Below, piece by piece: positions 37,341-45,417 of a DNA stretch of 64,000 bases. Positions within the stretch are counted from its first letter, which is position 1. The number at the start of each line of letters is the position of its first letter. The stretch is from a bacterium (lineage in GTDB: Bacteria; Bacteroidota; Ignavibacteria; Kapaibacteriales; UBA7675). Location: the NCBI GenBank assembly GCA_030430495.1, contig JAUIKM010000033.1:1-64000 (forward strand), in the 5' to 3' direction. A model generated the notes under the pieces. The model did not search any database. It was not told the origin of the DNA and saw only the letters and a list, made by a program, of their open reading frames with translations. Position numbers and translations under genes: made by a program.

Positions 37341-38072
37341 TTACTGTATCGTTTCACCGAGACGGGCTACACCGGATTTGGCTTCTCCGGCAAATTCCGA
37401 AAATTGGTTGTCAGCGATAATTTCGCGGTACAGTCGCAAAGCGCCGTCCTTGTCGCCGTCTTTTTCACGCAGCATGGCCGCGTAGAGTTGATAGCGGGAA
37501 CTGTTGCCGGTCGTCTCTGCCAGGGTTGCCGCCTGCTCGTACATTTCAGCGGCGGCGGCGAAACTGCCGGATTCGGCCTTGCAGGCGCCAAGGCCCGCGA
37601 GTGCGCCGATGCGCGTCAGAGGGGACTCCGCGCTTTTGGCACGGTTGAAGTATTCTTCAGCCTCGGAAAAGTTGCCGAGCATACGGTGGGACTGCCCGGC
37701 ATACAGAGCAGCAAGTTTTCCGGCTTCCGTGTCTCCATAGCGCTTCACAATCGTTTGAAGACCGATCGCCGCTTTGTTGCCGAATCCGGGGATGGAGTCG
37801 CCCGACAGAGCGTTGGCGTACTGGCCGTTCTGATAGTAAGGACGCACCTGGGACAGAGCTGCCGTCGCGGCTTCGCGCGATTCCTGTTGTGAGGAAAGGT
37901 ACATATCGACGCCAATCCACACGAGGAACAATACGCCGATTACCACGGCGGCCGAGATCATGTAACGCTTGACCGGATCTGATTCGGCCTCTTCCGCGAA
38001 CTGAAGCTCTTCCGCATCGAGAATTGCTTCCTGCGGTTGTGCCTCTGCTCGCTTGCTGCTGTGTTTTTTCAT
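37341..38072 (-). CDS. Membrane-anchored TPR protein (YfgM-like)
   Basis: 243 residues. An acidic cytoplasmic N-terminus precedes one transmembrane helix (YMISAAVVIGVLFLVWIGVD, about residues 37-56). The remainder holds TPR repeats (AALYAGQSHRMLGNFSEAEE, ALAGLGACKAESGSFAAAAE, YAAMLREKDGDKDGALRLYR). It resembles YfgM, a periplasmic TPR chaperone associated with the Sec translocon. It lies 125 nt upstream of the giant T9SS gene on the same strand and may be the first gene of the cluster, where a chaperone for large exported proteins would fit; that link is inferred. Confidence 0.82.
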   Translation of the reverse strand: MKKHSSKRAEAQPQEAILDAEELQFAEEAESDPVKRYMISAAVVIGVLFLVWIGVDMYLSSQQESREAATAALSQVRPYYQNGQYANALSGDSIPGFGNKAAIGLQTIVKRYGDTEAGKLAALYAGQSHRMLGNFSEAEEYFNRAKSAESPLTRIGALAGLGACKAESGSFAAAAEMYEQAATLAETTGNSSRYQLYAAMLREKDGDKDGALRLYREIIADNQFSEFAGEAKSGVARLGETIQ

Positions 38073-38182
38073 CTTTTCCGCAATGCTTGATCGGGAGCTG
38101 TCAGCGTGAATCCGATCGTTTGAGATTATCCGTAGAGGATGCCGTATTGGGAGTTTTTTCTGGAGTGGCAGCCGATTGGAAG

Positions 38183-38256
38183 CACGCCCGGAGGGACTTG
38201 AACCCCCAACCTTTGGAACCGGAATCCAACGCTCTATCCAGTTGAGCTACGGGCGT
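38183..38256 (-). tRNA. trnR: tRNA-Arg (anticodon CCG)
   Basis: A complete cloverleaf on the minus strand. The acceptor stem ACGCCCG/CGGGCGT is perfect, the D-stem is GCTC/GAGC, the anticodon arm is TTGGA-TTCCGGT-TCCAA with anticodon CCG (codon CGG), and the T-arm is GGGGG-TTCAAGT-CCCTC. The discriminator is G and CCA is not encoded. Confidence 0.95.
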
Positions 38257-38288
38257 ATAACTGCTCAGACAGCTAGCTGCACAAACTT

Positions 38289-38319
38289 CAAATATATCAC
38301 GAGAGCGGCTGAAATTCAA
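38289..38319 (-). promoter_or_regulatory. Bacteroidota-type promoter of tRNA-Arg
   Basis: On the minus strand, TTG (38317-38319), 20 nt and TATATTTG (38296-38289) match the TTG/TAnnTTTG promoter, 33 nt before the tRNA 5' end. Confidence 0.75.
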
Positions 38320-38983
38320 CACAACTCTTCGTGATCGATCAGAAGCAGAGCAGTTACCCACCCATAGTCAACCGTAGCGGGTTCCCAGCCCACTGCACAC
38401 CACGAAATACACAGATCAATTTCCGTGCCAAGAACTTTCAGGCCGCAGACAGCCTCCCCGACCACCTCCGCTGTGGAAAAAACTGTGAAAAGTGTCAGAT
38501 TTTCTGACACTGTCATTCACACTTCACACTTTTTGCGCTGACATATCTGACACTTCTCTTGTTTGCCACCGGGTTTGCCGCCTCAAACCGGTCGCAGAAT
38601 TATTTTGGCGTCAATGCGCGAATTTTCCACAATCGCGGATTCTCAGCGCGGTAAGGCTACACTGCTGCGCACGGTTTGTGATGCTGCCGCGAGATTCAAT
38701 TCGAATGGACAGATCTGCCGGGATACAATGTTCCACATACATTATATAGTGTACGCCTCCCCATGGCTGGACATCTCCAGCCTTCACAAATTTCGGGCCT
38801 TTGCTTGTGTACAGGTGATTTTTGCGCAAATTGCCGGTCCCGGCTGCTGCTCCTTTTGCAACTCACTTCGATGGCCCCGCGTAGGAGCGGCGAACGGACA
38901 AACATTCCGCGCCCTGCCGAACGGGTCGCAGTTCCGTTCCGACTTCCAACATTCTCATACTCACTCTTTCTCAGAGGCACATC
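38320..38983. other. 664-base intergenic region with repeated TCTGACAC motif
   Basis: No credible gene. GTGTCAGA-ttt-TCTGACAC (38492-38510) is a perfect 8-base inverted repeat, and the half-site TCTGACAC recurs at 38546-38553, with CTGACAT at 38538-38544. These may be operator sites. Open frames between 38492 and 39021 show no family-like sequence. Confidence 0.45.
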
Positions 38984-39367
38984 ATGCAGGTAGATCCGGA
39001 TTTTCGCTATCCAGAGTCTGAAGGCATTATCAGCATTCCGCTGTACATCATCTTGTCAGTTTTCACATGTGGCTTGTGGGGATTGGTCTGGCAGTACAAA
39101 CAATTCCAGATCCTGAACGCCTGGGAGGGCGAGGAAGAGCACAACTTCTGGATGTGGCTCCTACTTTCGATTATCACCTTTGGTTTCTACGCCGTGTACT
39201 ACGAGTACAAAATGTCCAAATCGATCAATGCCATTCAGGAAACACACGGCATGAAAGTCAACAGCGACTTGCCGCTGGTCTGTCTGCTGCTGACATTGTT
39301 CCAGATGAACTGGTTTGGGATTTCATCCGCCATTCAGCAGCATGAAATCAACAAGTTCTACAGCTGA
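38984..39367 (+). CDS. DUF4234-type small membrane protein
   Basis: 127 residues. Three hydrophobic segments are visible: IPLYIILSVFTCGLWGLVWQ, FWMWLLLSIITFGFYAVYYE and SDLPLVCLLLTLFQMNWFGI. The pattern of aromatic-rich helices with the repeated TFGFYAVYYEYK / TCGLWGLVWQYK ends matches DUF4234. Function is unknown; the family is an inner-membrane protein. The next gene starts within its last 26 bases, so the two are translationally linked. Confidence 0.82.
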   Translation: MQVDPDFRYPESEGIISIPLYIILSVFTCGLWGLVWQYKQFQILNAWEGEEEHNFWMWLLLSIITFGFYAVYYEYKMSKSINAIQETHGMKVNSDLPLVCLLLTLFQMNWFGISSAIQQHEINKFYS

Positions 39368-39767
39368 TCCAACGGGTTTCGGCAAAACGGAGATCCGGCT
39401 GGCGCGGGCATTCCTCGTGCTGCTGCTGCTGGCCGGAGCCGCCCAGTTACTCTTTGAAAGCTCGCATGATTCGATCAGCTTGCTGCCCTGCCCGTTCCAT
39501 AGTCTGACGGGCGTTCAGTGTCCGGGCTGCGGCATGACGCGCGCCTGTCTCGCGACGGGCCGGGGCGATGTCGCTGCCGCCTGGCACTATCATCCCTTTG
39601 TATTTGTACTCGTCGGCGCAGCCCTGCCGCTTGCGCTGGCGCCCGCGGCGACGGCGCGATTTCTGGCGCGCTACACGCAACGCCGCCGCAATGCCGTTGC
39701 AATCGCGGCAGCCGCGGCCCTGATCCTCTTCTGGTTGTTCAGGCTGGCTGTCGGCTGGACCGTGTAA
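39342..39767 (+). CDS. DUF2752 membrane protein
   Basis: 141 residues from ATG 39342. It has the family signature PCPFHSLTGVQCPGCGMTRA with its conserved cysteines, and hydrophobic segments LARAFLVLLLLAGAAQLLFE, FVFVLVGAALPLALAPA and AVAIAAAAALILFWLFRLAV. DUF2752 proteins are small inner-membrane proteins of unknown function that often occur beside DUF4234 or CD225-like genes. It overlaps the DUF4234 gene by 26 nt; dut follows after 45 nt. Confidence 0.88.
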   Translation: MKSTSSTADPTGFGKTEIRLARAFLVLLLLAGAAQLLFESSHDSISLLPCPFHSLTGVQCPGCGMTRACLATGRGDVAAAWHYHPFVFVLVGAALPLALAPAATARFLARYTQRRRNAVAIAAAAALILFWLFRLAVGWTV

Positions 39768-39812
39768 AACGACGTCCCCCCACTGACTCCCTAACCCGAA
39801 AGTATTCCCGAC

Positions 39813-40289
39813 ATGTCCGACTCACGACTTCAAGTCCGCATTCAGCGCCTCGGGGGCGACTGCGGCGAGACCGCTTTGCCTTTTTACGCCAGCGCCGGCG
39901 CCGCCGGCATGGACCTGCACGCCTGCATGAATGAAGACATCACGCTGCAACCGCAGGCGGTAACAATGATTCCCACCGGCCTGGCCATCGCCCTGCCGCA
40001 GGGATACGAGGCCCAGATCCGCTCGCGCAGCGGCCTGGCCGCCAAACACGGCGTCTTTGCGCTGAATTCGCCCGGTACGGTCGACAGCGATTATCGCGGC
40101 GAGATCAAAGTGATATTGGCCAACTTTAGCCAGGAGCCGTTTACTGTGCAGCCCGGCACACGCATCGCACAAATGGTTGTGGCGCGACACGAAACCGTCG
40201 AATGGCGGGTAAGCGAAACTCTGGATGAAACGGAACGCGGCGAGGGCGGCTTCGGCAGCACCGGCACAGAGGCCCACACTACAGCCTGA
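39813..40289 (+). CDS. dut: dUTP diphosphatase
   Basis: 158 residues with the trimeric dUTPase motifs: AGMDLHACM (motif 1), [13 protein letters not shown] (2), [17 protein letters not shown] (3), [12 protein letters not shown] (4) and GEGGFGSTG (5). It hydrolyses dUTP to dUMP, limiting uracil in DNA and feeding dTMP synthesis. All catalytic motifs appear intact. It converges with the histidine-kinase gene; a repeat element lies in the gap. Confidence 0.97.
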   Translation: MSDSRLQVRIQRLGGDCGETALPFYASAGAAGMDLHACMNEDITLQPQAVTMIPTGLAIALPQGYEAQIRSRSGLAAKHGVFALNSPGTVDSDYRGEIKVILANFSQEPFTVQPGTRIAQMVVARHETVEWRVSETLDETERGEGGFGSTGTEAHTTA

Positions 40290-40306
40290 AACAGACAACA
40301 CAACGG

Positions 40307-40350
40307 CAAACAAAAGAAGTCAGAGAGCGCACCGAAGGTGAACGCGGTCT
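40307..40350. repeat. Intergenic repeat, copy A
   Basis: Positions 40319-40350 match 55411-55442 at 30 of 32 bases, and both are preceded by a CAAACAAAA run. Both copies lie in the gap between a plus-strand gene end and the 3' end of a minus-strand histidine-kinase gene. Confidence 0.8.
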
Positions 40351-40413
40351 GTCCGCGCGCGCTTGCGTAATACCGACGGCCGGAGAAGAGTCAAAGCTGA
40401 GCGGCAGCTAATG

Positions 40414-42069
40414 TCAGTGCTCGGCGGGCGTGCTCTCGGGCTGGCTCTGCACCAGCGGCAGTTCAAAGGCAAATGTGGCGCCGTTGCCGAGCGAACTCTT
40501 GACCCAGACGCGGCCCTTGTGGGCCTCCACGATGCGCTTGACGATCCAGAGCCCCAGGCCGGAGCTGGATTCGTTGGCCGTCGGCCGCGCGCTGAGCGTC
40601 GTACCTTTGCGGAAAGCCTTTTTGACGTCTTCCTCCGACAATCCGAGACCGTTATCCTTGACGGACACGTGAAAGCGGCTGCCCATGCGTTTGCTTGCGA
40701 CCTGTACCAGCGCGCCCTTGTGGCTGAATTTGATGGCGTTGGAGATCAGGTTGTCCAGGACTTCTTCAATTTTGGGCGCGTCGATTTCGACGTCGGGAAT
40801 GTCCGCGGCCAGGTCGATGGCAATGCGGATGTCCTTGTTCTGCGCGATGCGGTCATTGCGGCGGCAGACATCCCGCACCACTTCTGCGATGGGATAACGG
40901 CCGACGTCGAGGGTCAACGAACCGGATTCGAGCGCCAGCACACGCGATACTTCCTGGGCGAGAGAGAGGATTTTGCCGGACGTGTCGAGCAGATCCTGCA
41001 TGACTTCCTGCTGCTCCATGGCCGTAAGGTCGTAGGAACGCAGCAGTTCCACCAGCCCTTTGATGATGCCCGCCGGATTTTTGATGTCGTGCACCACCAT
41101 GGCAAAGAGGTCGTCCTTCTGCGACTGCAGCTCTTCGAGCTGGTCTTTACTCTGCAGCAGGGATTCCTGATTGCTCATGAGTTCGCGGTTGGCCTTCTGC
41201 AGACCGGCGGTACGGGCCTGCAAGGCGTCTATCTGACCGCGGAGGCTGGCAATTTCCGCGCGCAGGGCGCTGTTGATGGCCAGTAGTTCTTCACGACTGC
41301 TGGAGTTGCTTCGCATGACTGAAGCTCCTGTTGGTGTGGTTTCCTGTGCGGGCGGTTCGCGGCGCCCGTCTACGCCTGACACTTGCCTGCTTCTGCCCGT
41401 ACGCGCCTGCCGAATCAGTCCCCAGACTATCGCTCCAAGCAGCAGCACCGCACATATGGACAGCAGAAGAACGAGAAGCGAGGAGTCCGTCGCGGCCTCC
41501 ACGCCGTCGGCCGTCGTGTCCGCGGCTGCGGTGTCCACCGGCGCCGGGCGCAGGTAGGCGCTTTTCCACTGCTCCGCCAGCGAGTCACTGACCTGAAAAC
41601 GAACGGACTTCGGCTCCGTCTGCCAGTCGGCGGGCCGACCAAAAGCAAATACGCTGAAGGTATAGCTGTTTTCCGGCAGGTCCCAGTAGGCGCGCGGCGT
41701 GCGGTTGTAGTCCTGCGCCATCGGCAGGCCGTTGCCCATCTGCAGGATGGTACGGAAAAGGAAGGGATCGCGTTCGCCGCCGTTGTTGTCGCACCAGTAG
41801 TAGAAAGCAATTGTGTCGCCGCGAGCAACGATCACGTCATTCCACTTGTCGGGCGGAACGGTGAGCGTATCGCCGTTTTCGTGCACGACAATCCGCTGGA
41901 TGACAGTTTCGCGGCGCACGAGAGAATCGCCGGAAACAGAAGAGGTCGCATCCTGCGCAGGCAGCGGCAGAACGGCGCTGAGAACGACCAACAGCACCGC
42001 CACGAGCAATGGCAATCCGCCGCGGCTCGCTTCGGCATTTGAACGGCAAAAGAGCTTTTCGATCCTCAT
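40414..42069 (-). CDS. Sensor histidine kinase with periplasmic beta domain
   Basis: 551 residues from ATG 42069. The signal sequence is LLVAVLLVVLSAVLPLPAQ. A periplasmic domain of about 150 residues (VIVARGDTIAFYYWCDNNGG) resembles cupredoxin-like folds. A transmembrane helix lies at about 197-219, then a coiled coil (about 258-322). The HisKA box is VVHDIKNPAG (H327), and the ATPase domain has DNLISNAIKFS, VKDNGLGL and SSGLGLWIVKRI. All catalytic motifs are intact. No response regulator lies beside it, so the partner is elsewhere. A longer in-frame start would run into gmd and is rejected. The signal is unknown. Confidence 0.9.
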   Translation of the reverse strand: MRIEKLFCRSNAEASRGGLPLLVAVLLVVLSAVLPLPAQDATSSVSGDSLVRRETVIQRIVVHENGDTLTVPPDKWNDVIVARGDTIAFYYWCDNNGGERDPFLFRTILQMGNGLPMAQDYNRTPRAYWDLPENSYTFSVFAFGRPADWQTEPKSVRFQVSDSLAEQWKSAYLRPAPVDTAAADTTADGVEAATDSSLLVLLLSICAVLLLGAIVWGLIRQARTGRSRQVSGVDGRREPPAQETTPTGASVMRSNSSSREELLAINSALRAEIASLRGQIDALQARTAGLQKANRELMSNQESLLQSKDQLEELQSQKDDLFAMVVHDIKNPAGIIKGLVELLRSYDLTAMEQQEVMQDLLDTSGKILSLAQEVSRVLALESGSLTLDVGRYPIAEVVRDVCRRNDRIAQNKDIRIAIDLAADIPDVEIDAPKIEEVLDNLISNAIKFSHKGALVQVASKRMGSRFHVSVKDNGLGLSEEDVKKAFRKGTTLSARPTANESSSGLGLWIVKRIVEAHKGRVWVKSSLGNGATFAFELPLVQSQPESTPAEH

Positions 42070-42178
42070 GCAACCCGCATGTCGTTTTCGAAAACCCGGA
42101 AAGTCAGGCGGGGCCTGCGCGATCCGTGTGATCGGCGCATAAAACCCTCGGACTCGAACCAGGCAAAACCACTCTGGA

Positions 42179-43201
42179 TCAGATTTCGGTCTCGGTCGGG
42201 ACTTCGCCGCTGAGCTGACGGCGCAGGTTCTCGACGTCGGCATCGACCATGATGCGCACGAGTTCCTTGAACTTGACTTTCGGCTCCCAACCCAGCGACG
42301 TGCGCGCTTTGGCCGGGTCGCCGATCAGCAGGTCGACTTCGGCGGGACGGAAGTAACGTTGATCGATCTCCACGTACTCATTCCAGTCGAGGCCGGCATA
42401 GGTAAACGCCTCTTCCAGGAACTCGCGCACCGAATGTGTTTCGCCCGTGGCGATCACGTAATCTTCGGGTTTGTCCTGTTGCAGCATCATCCACATGGCC
42501 TCGACGTACTCCTTGGCGTAGCCCCAGTCGCGCTTGGCATCGAGGTTGCCGAGGAACAATTTTTTCTGCAGGCCGGCTTTGATGCGCGCCAGCGCCCGCG
42601 TGATCTTGCGCGTCACGAATGTCTCGCCGCGGCGCGGCGACTCGTGGTTGAACAGGATGCCGTTGCAGGCAAACATGTTGTAGGACTCGCGGTAGTTGAC
42701 CGTGATCCAGTAGGCGTACACTTTGGCGCAGGCGTAGGGGCTGCGCGGGTAGAACGGCGTCTCTTCGTTCTGCGGCACTTCGTGCACCTTGCCGTACATC
42801 TCGCTGGAAGAGGCCTGGTAGAACTTGGCGGGCACGCCCGTCTCGCGGATGGCGTCCAGCAAGCGCACCGTCGCCAGGCCGGAGACATCGCCGGTAAATT
42901 CCGGCAGGTCAAAGCTGACGCGCACGTGGCTCTGAGCGCCGAGATGATAAATCTCATCAGGCGCGTTCTTTTCGATCAGTCGATTGAGATTGGAAGAGTC
43001 GGAGAGGTCGCCGTAGTGCAGAAACAGTCGCGACTCCGGGTCGTGCCGGTCCGTGTACAGGTGATCAATTCTGCTGGTGTTGAACGTGGAGGCACGTCTG
43101 ATAATCCCGTGAACCTCATACCCCTTTTCCAAAAGCAACTCGGCCAGATACGAGCCGTCCTGTCCGGTAATCCCGGTTATCAGCGCCTTCTTTTTTCCCA
43201 T
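42179..43201 (-). CDS. gmd: GDP-mannose 4,6-dehydratase
   Basis: 340 residues of the extended short-chain dehydrogenase family. It has [20 protein letters not shown] (NADP binding), [34 protein letters not shown] (catalytic Ser/Glu), [10 protein letters not shown] (catalytic Tyr-Lys) and [15 protein letters not shown]. It converts GDP-mannose to GDP-4-dehydro-6-deoxymannose, precursor of GDP-fucose and related surface sugars. No fcl/rmd gene is adjacent, so the final sugar is unclear. The kinase gene follows 109 nt downstream; there is no sign of functional linkage. Confidence 0.96.
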   Translation of the reverse strand: MGKKKALITGITGQDGSYLAELLLEKGYEVHGIIRRASTFNTSRIDHLYTDRHDPESRLFLHYGDLSDSSNLNRLIEKNAPDEIYHLGAQSHVRVSFDLPEFTGDVSGLATVRLLDAIRETGVPAKFYQASSSEMYGKVHEVPQNEETPFYPRSPYACAKVYAYWITVNYRESYNMFACNGILFNHESPRRGETFVTRKITRALARIKAGLQKKLFLGNLDAKRDWGYAKEYVEAMWMMLQQDKPEDYVIATGETHSVREFLEEAFTYAGLDWNEYVEIDQRYFRPAEVDLLIGDPAKARTSLGWEPKVKFKELVRIMVDADVENLRRQLSGEVPTETEI

Positions 43202-43346
43202 CTGAGTAAATGCCCGCCTTCACAGTTGATAATGTTGGGTTTGCCGGGCGTCGAGCCCGTTTCTGTGCTGTTTGCTGCAATCCTGCAATATACCAAAGAA
43301 ATTGGATCGGGGCGTCACCGCCGGCCTTCTGTCGCATGCAGGCGCG

Positions 43347-43724
43347 TCAGCAGAACGCATTGGGGATGTGCCGCAACAGCGGTGCGCCGCTGCGGTAGTC
43401 CACCGCCACCACGTCAAAGCGGCAGGGCGCGCCGTGCAGCCGGTTTGTGTGGAGATAGCTGAGCGCCAGACGCCGGATGCGCCGTTGTTTGGACGGACTG
43501 ACCGCCTGTTCCGGCGCGCCGTAGGCGAGCGTGCGCCTGCTTTTGACTTCCACAAACACCAGGTATTCGCCATCGCGCGCAATGATGTCCAGCTCGCCGA
43601 GGCGGCCGCAGTGTACGTTGCGCGCTTCTATCTTCATTCCCCTGCTCCGCAGATGCGCGGCCGCCAGGTCTTCCGCCGCCATGCCGCGCCGCTGGCGGCT
43701 CCCGTTTGTCGCTTTCCCACTCAT
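43347..43724 (-). CDS. YraN/UPF0102 family nuclease-like protein
   Basis: 125 residues from ATG 43724 with a strong GGAGGAG. The motifs RRGMAAEDLAAAHLRSRGMK, GELDIIARDGEYLVFVEVKS and KQRRIRRLALSYL are those of the YraN family, which has a PD-(D/E)XK-like core (ELD and EVK). The function in bacteria is unknown; a Holliday-junction or DNA-repair role has been suggested for similar folds. It is divergent from ruvA, 155 nt away, a suggestive repair context. Confidence 0.93.
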   Translation of the reverse strand: MSGKATNGSRQRRGMAAEDLAAAHLRSRGMKIEARNVHCGRLGELDIIARDGEYLVFVEVKSRRTLAYGAPEQAVSPSKQRRIRRLALSYLHTNRLHGAPCRFDVVAVDYRSGAPLLRHIPNAFC

Positions 43725-43879
43725 GTACTCCTCCCGCTCAGGTTTGGCTGGATAGCTGCCGGCGAAAGCTAGGACGCGCGGACATTGTTTCACACGATAA
43801 AAGAGTATGCGCCGTATATAGCGCGTGGAGCGGGCAAAAATCCCGGTTAAACGGTCAAAAGCGGCGGCGGAGGCAAAAC

Positions 43880-44479
43880 ATGATTGCGCAATTGCGGGGC
43901 AAACTGGTCTCAAAATCGGCAACCCAGGTCGTGATCGACTGCAGCGGCGTCGGCTACCGCGTCTTTGTGCCCGTCACGACCTCCGAACAGCTGCCGGACG
44001 CCGGCGTGGAGGCAACGATCCTGACGCACATGGTGGTGCGGGAGGACGCTCTGGACATCTACGGTTTCAACGACAACCCGCAACGCGAAACCTTCCTGCT
44101 GCTGACGTCAATCCCCGGTATCGGACCCAAAATCGCACTCGGCATTCTCTCGGCGGTGCAGTTGAATGAACTGCGCGACATGATTACGGCGCAGGACAGC
44201 CTTCGCCTGCGCAAACTGCCCGGCGTCGGACCCAAAACCGCCGAGCGCATCGTACTTGAACTACGCGACAAAATCAGTCGGATTGAAGGCCTGGACGGTG
44301 CAGGCGGAGCACCGGCAGCGGGCGGAGCCCATGCCGACGAAGCGCTGGCCGCCCTGCTGGCGCTCGGCTACACGCGCAGCGCGGCTGAAAAATCGATCAA
44401 ACGAGCACAGGCCGAAGCCGGGCCCGACGCCGGCGTCGAGTTGCTCATCCGCAAAGCGCTGCGCCACGCCGCCGGCTGA
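43880..44479 (+). CDS. ruvA: Holliday junction DNA helicase subunit RuvA
   Basis: 199 residues, standard length. The N-terminal OB domain is MIAQLRGKLVSKSATQVVID. Two helix-hairpin-helix motifs are present: TSIPGIGPKIALGILSAV and RKLPGVGPKTAERIVLELRD. A flexible Ala/Gly linker leads to the C-terminal UBA-like domain III (ALAALLALGYTRSAAEKSIK) that contacts RuvB. It binds Holliday junctions for branch migration. ruvB is not in the window. ATG 43880 begins the conserved sequence. A HisA-like gene follows after 37 nt. Confidence 0.96.
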   Translation: MIAQLRGKLVSKSATQVVIDCSGVGYRVFVPVTTSEQLPDAGVEATILTHMVVREDALDIYGFNDNPQRETFLLLTSIPGIGPKIALGILSAVQLNELRDMITAQDSLRLRKLPGVGPKTAERIVLELRDKISRIEGLDGAGGAPAAGGAHADEALAALLALGYTRSAAEKSIKRAQAEAGPDAGVELLIRKALRHAAG

Positions 44480-44516
44480 CCTTCCAAAAAAAATCTTCCA
44501 TTTTCAGGTTCATGCC

Positions 44517-45275
44517 ATGCTGCTGATCATACCCTCGATGGAATTGCAGAACGGCGCCTGCGTCAACATTGTGCAGGGCGAAGCCGGTACGGAGGGCCTG
44601 TACCGGCGCTACGCCGCGGACCCCGCGCAACTCGGCGCGCTGTGGCGACGCGAGAACGCTCGCTGCCTGCACGTGACCGACCGCGACGGCTACATCGGCG
44701 GCAACTACGACGCGAATCGAGCTGCAATTGAACGGTTGTCGGACAGCATTGATATTCCCGTGACCTTGCTCAGCCGTTTCCGCGACGTGGAGACCTGTCG
44801 GCGCTGGCTGCAATCGGGCGTCTATCGAATCATCATCAATATTCTGGCGCGCACGGACCCCGACGGCGTTCGCGCGCTTATTCAGGAATTCAGCCCCAGC
44901 CGCATTGTGTTCGGCGTACTGGCCGACCGGGGCGTCGTCGATCACGGCGGCGAGCACAAATCCGAGTCCGACGAAAATTTTGGCCGCTATGTCAGGTCGC
45001 TCGGCGCGACGCGTATTTTTTATACAGACAAAAAACGCGAAGGCAGCCTGGCGGGCCCGGACATGGAAGCACTCGAACGCATAGCTCAAAGCACCGGCCT
45101 GCGCGTCACGGCGGCCGGCGGCGTGGCCGACGTGCATCAACTCTGGCGGCTGCAGGATCTCCAGCCCGCCGGCGTCGACTCCGTCGTGGTCGGGCGCGCA
45201 CTCTACGAAAACCGTTTCCCCTGCCAGCGCATCTGGCGCATGGCGGAAGCCCGATGCGAGTCAAATTCGAATTGA
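44517..45275 (+). CDS. HisA-like TIM-barrel protein with altered catalytic sites
   Basis: 252 residues clearly homologous to HisA/HisF: MLLIIPSMELQNGACVNIVQ, AARCLHVTDRDG-type strand (RCLHVTDRDGYIGG), RVTAAGGVADVHQLW and VDSVVVGRALYENRF. In HisA the general acid/base residues are an Asp in strand 1 and an Asp in strand 5. Here they appear to be Glu9 (SMEL instead of AIDL) and Leu (FGVLADRG instead of FSLDTRGG). The later Thr (FYTDKKREGS) is kept. This may be a divergent paralogue with another substrate. No other his genes are nearby. Confidence 0.8.
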   Translation: MLLIIPSMELQNGACVNIVQGEAGTEGLYRRYAADPAQLGALWRRENARCLHVTDRDGYIGGNYDANRAAIERLSDSIDIPVTLLSRFRDVETCRRWLQSGVYRIIINILARTDPDGVRALIQEFSPSRIVFGVLADRGVVDHGGEHKSESDENFGRYVRSLGATRIFYTDKKREGSLAGPDMEALERIAQSTGLRVTAAGGVADVHQLWRLQDLQPAGVDSVVVGRALYENRFPCQRIWRMAEARCESNSN

Positions 45276-45417
45276 TACCCGCAATTTGCCGTTTCAGGCA
45301 AAAGCATAAACGCCTTCGTTTTTCGGCTGCGTCCTTTTTTGTATTATTCGGTCCCCTTGAACACGTCGGTACTTCCAGCAGTAGTTTTTGCTCAACTGCG
45401 GCGCCGTTTTACGGCGG

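Noticed and set aside
38563-39021. 152-codon plus-strand frame upstream of DUF4234
   Set aside because: No family resemblance and overlaps the well-supported DUF4234 start in another frame; lies in a region with operator-like repeats.
42070-42243. N-terminal extension of the sensor kinase
   Set aside because: The extension would overlap the gmd coding region and lacks a signal-peptide-like start; ATG 42069 gives a proper export signal.
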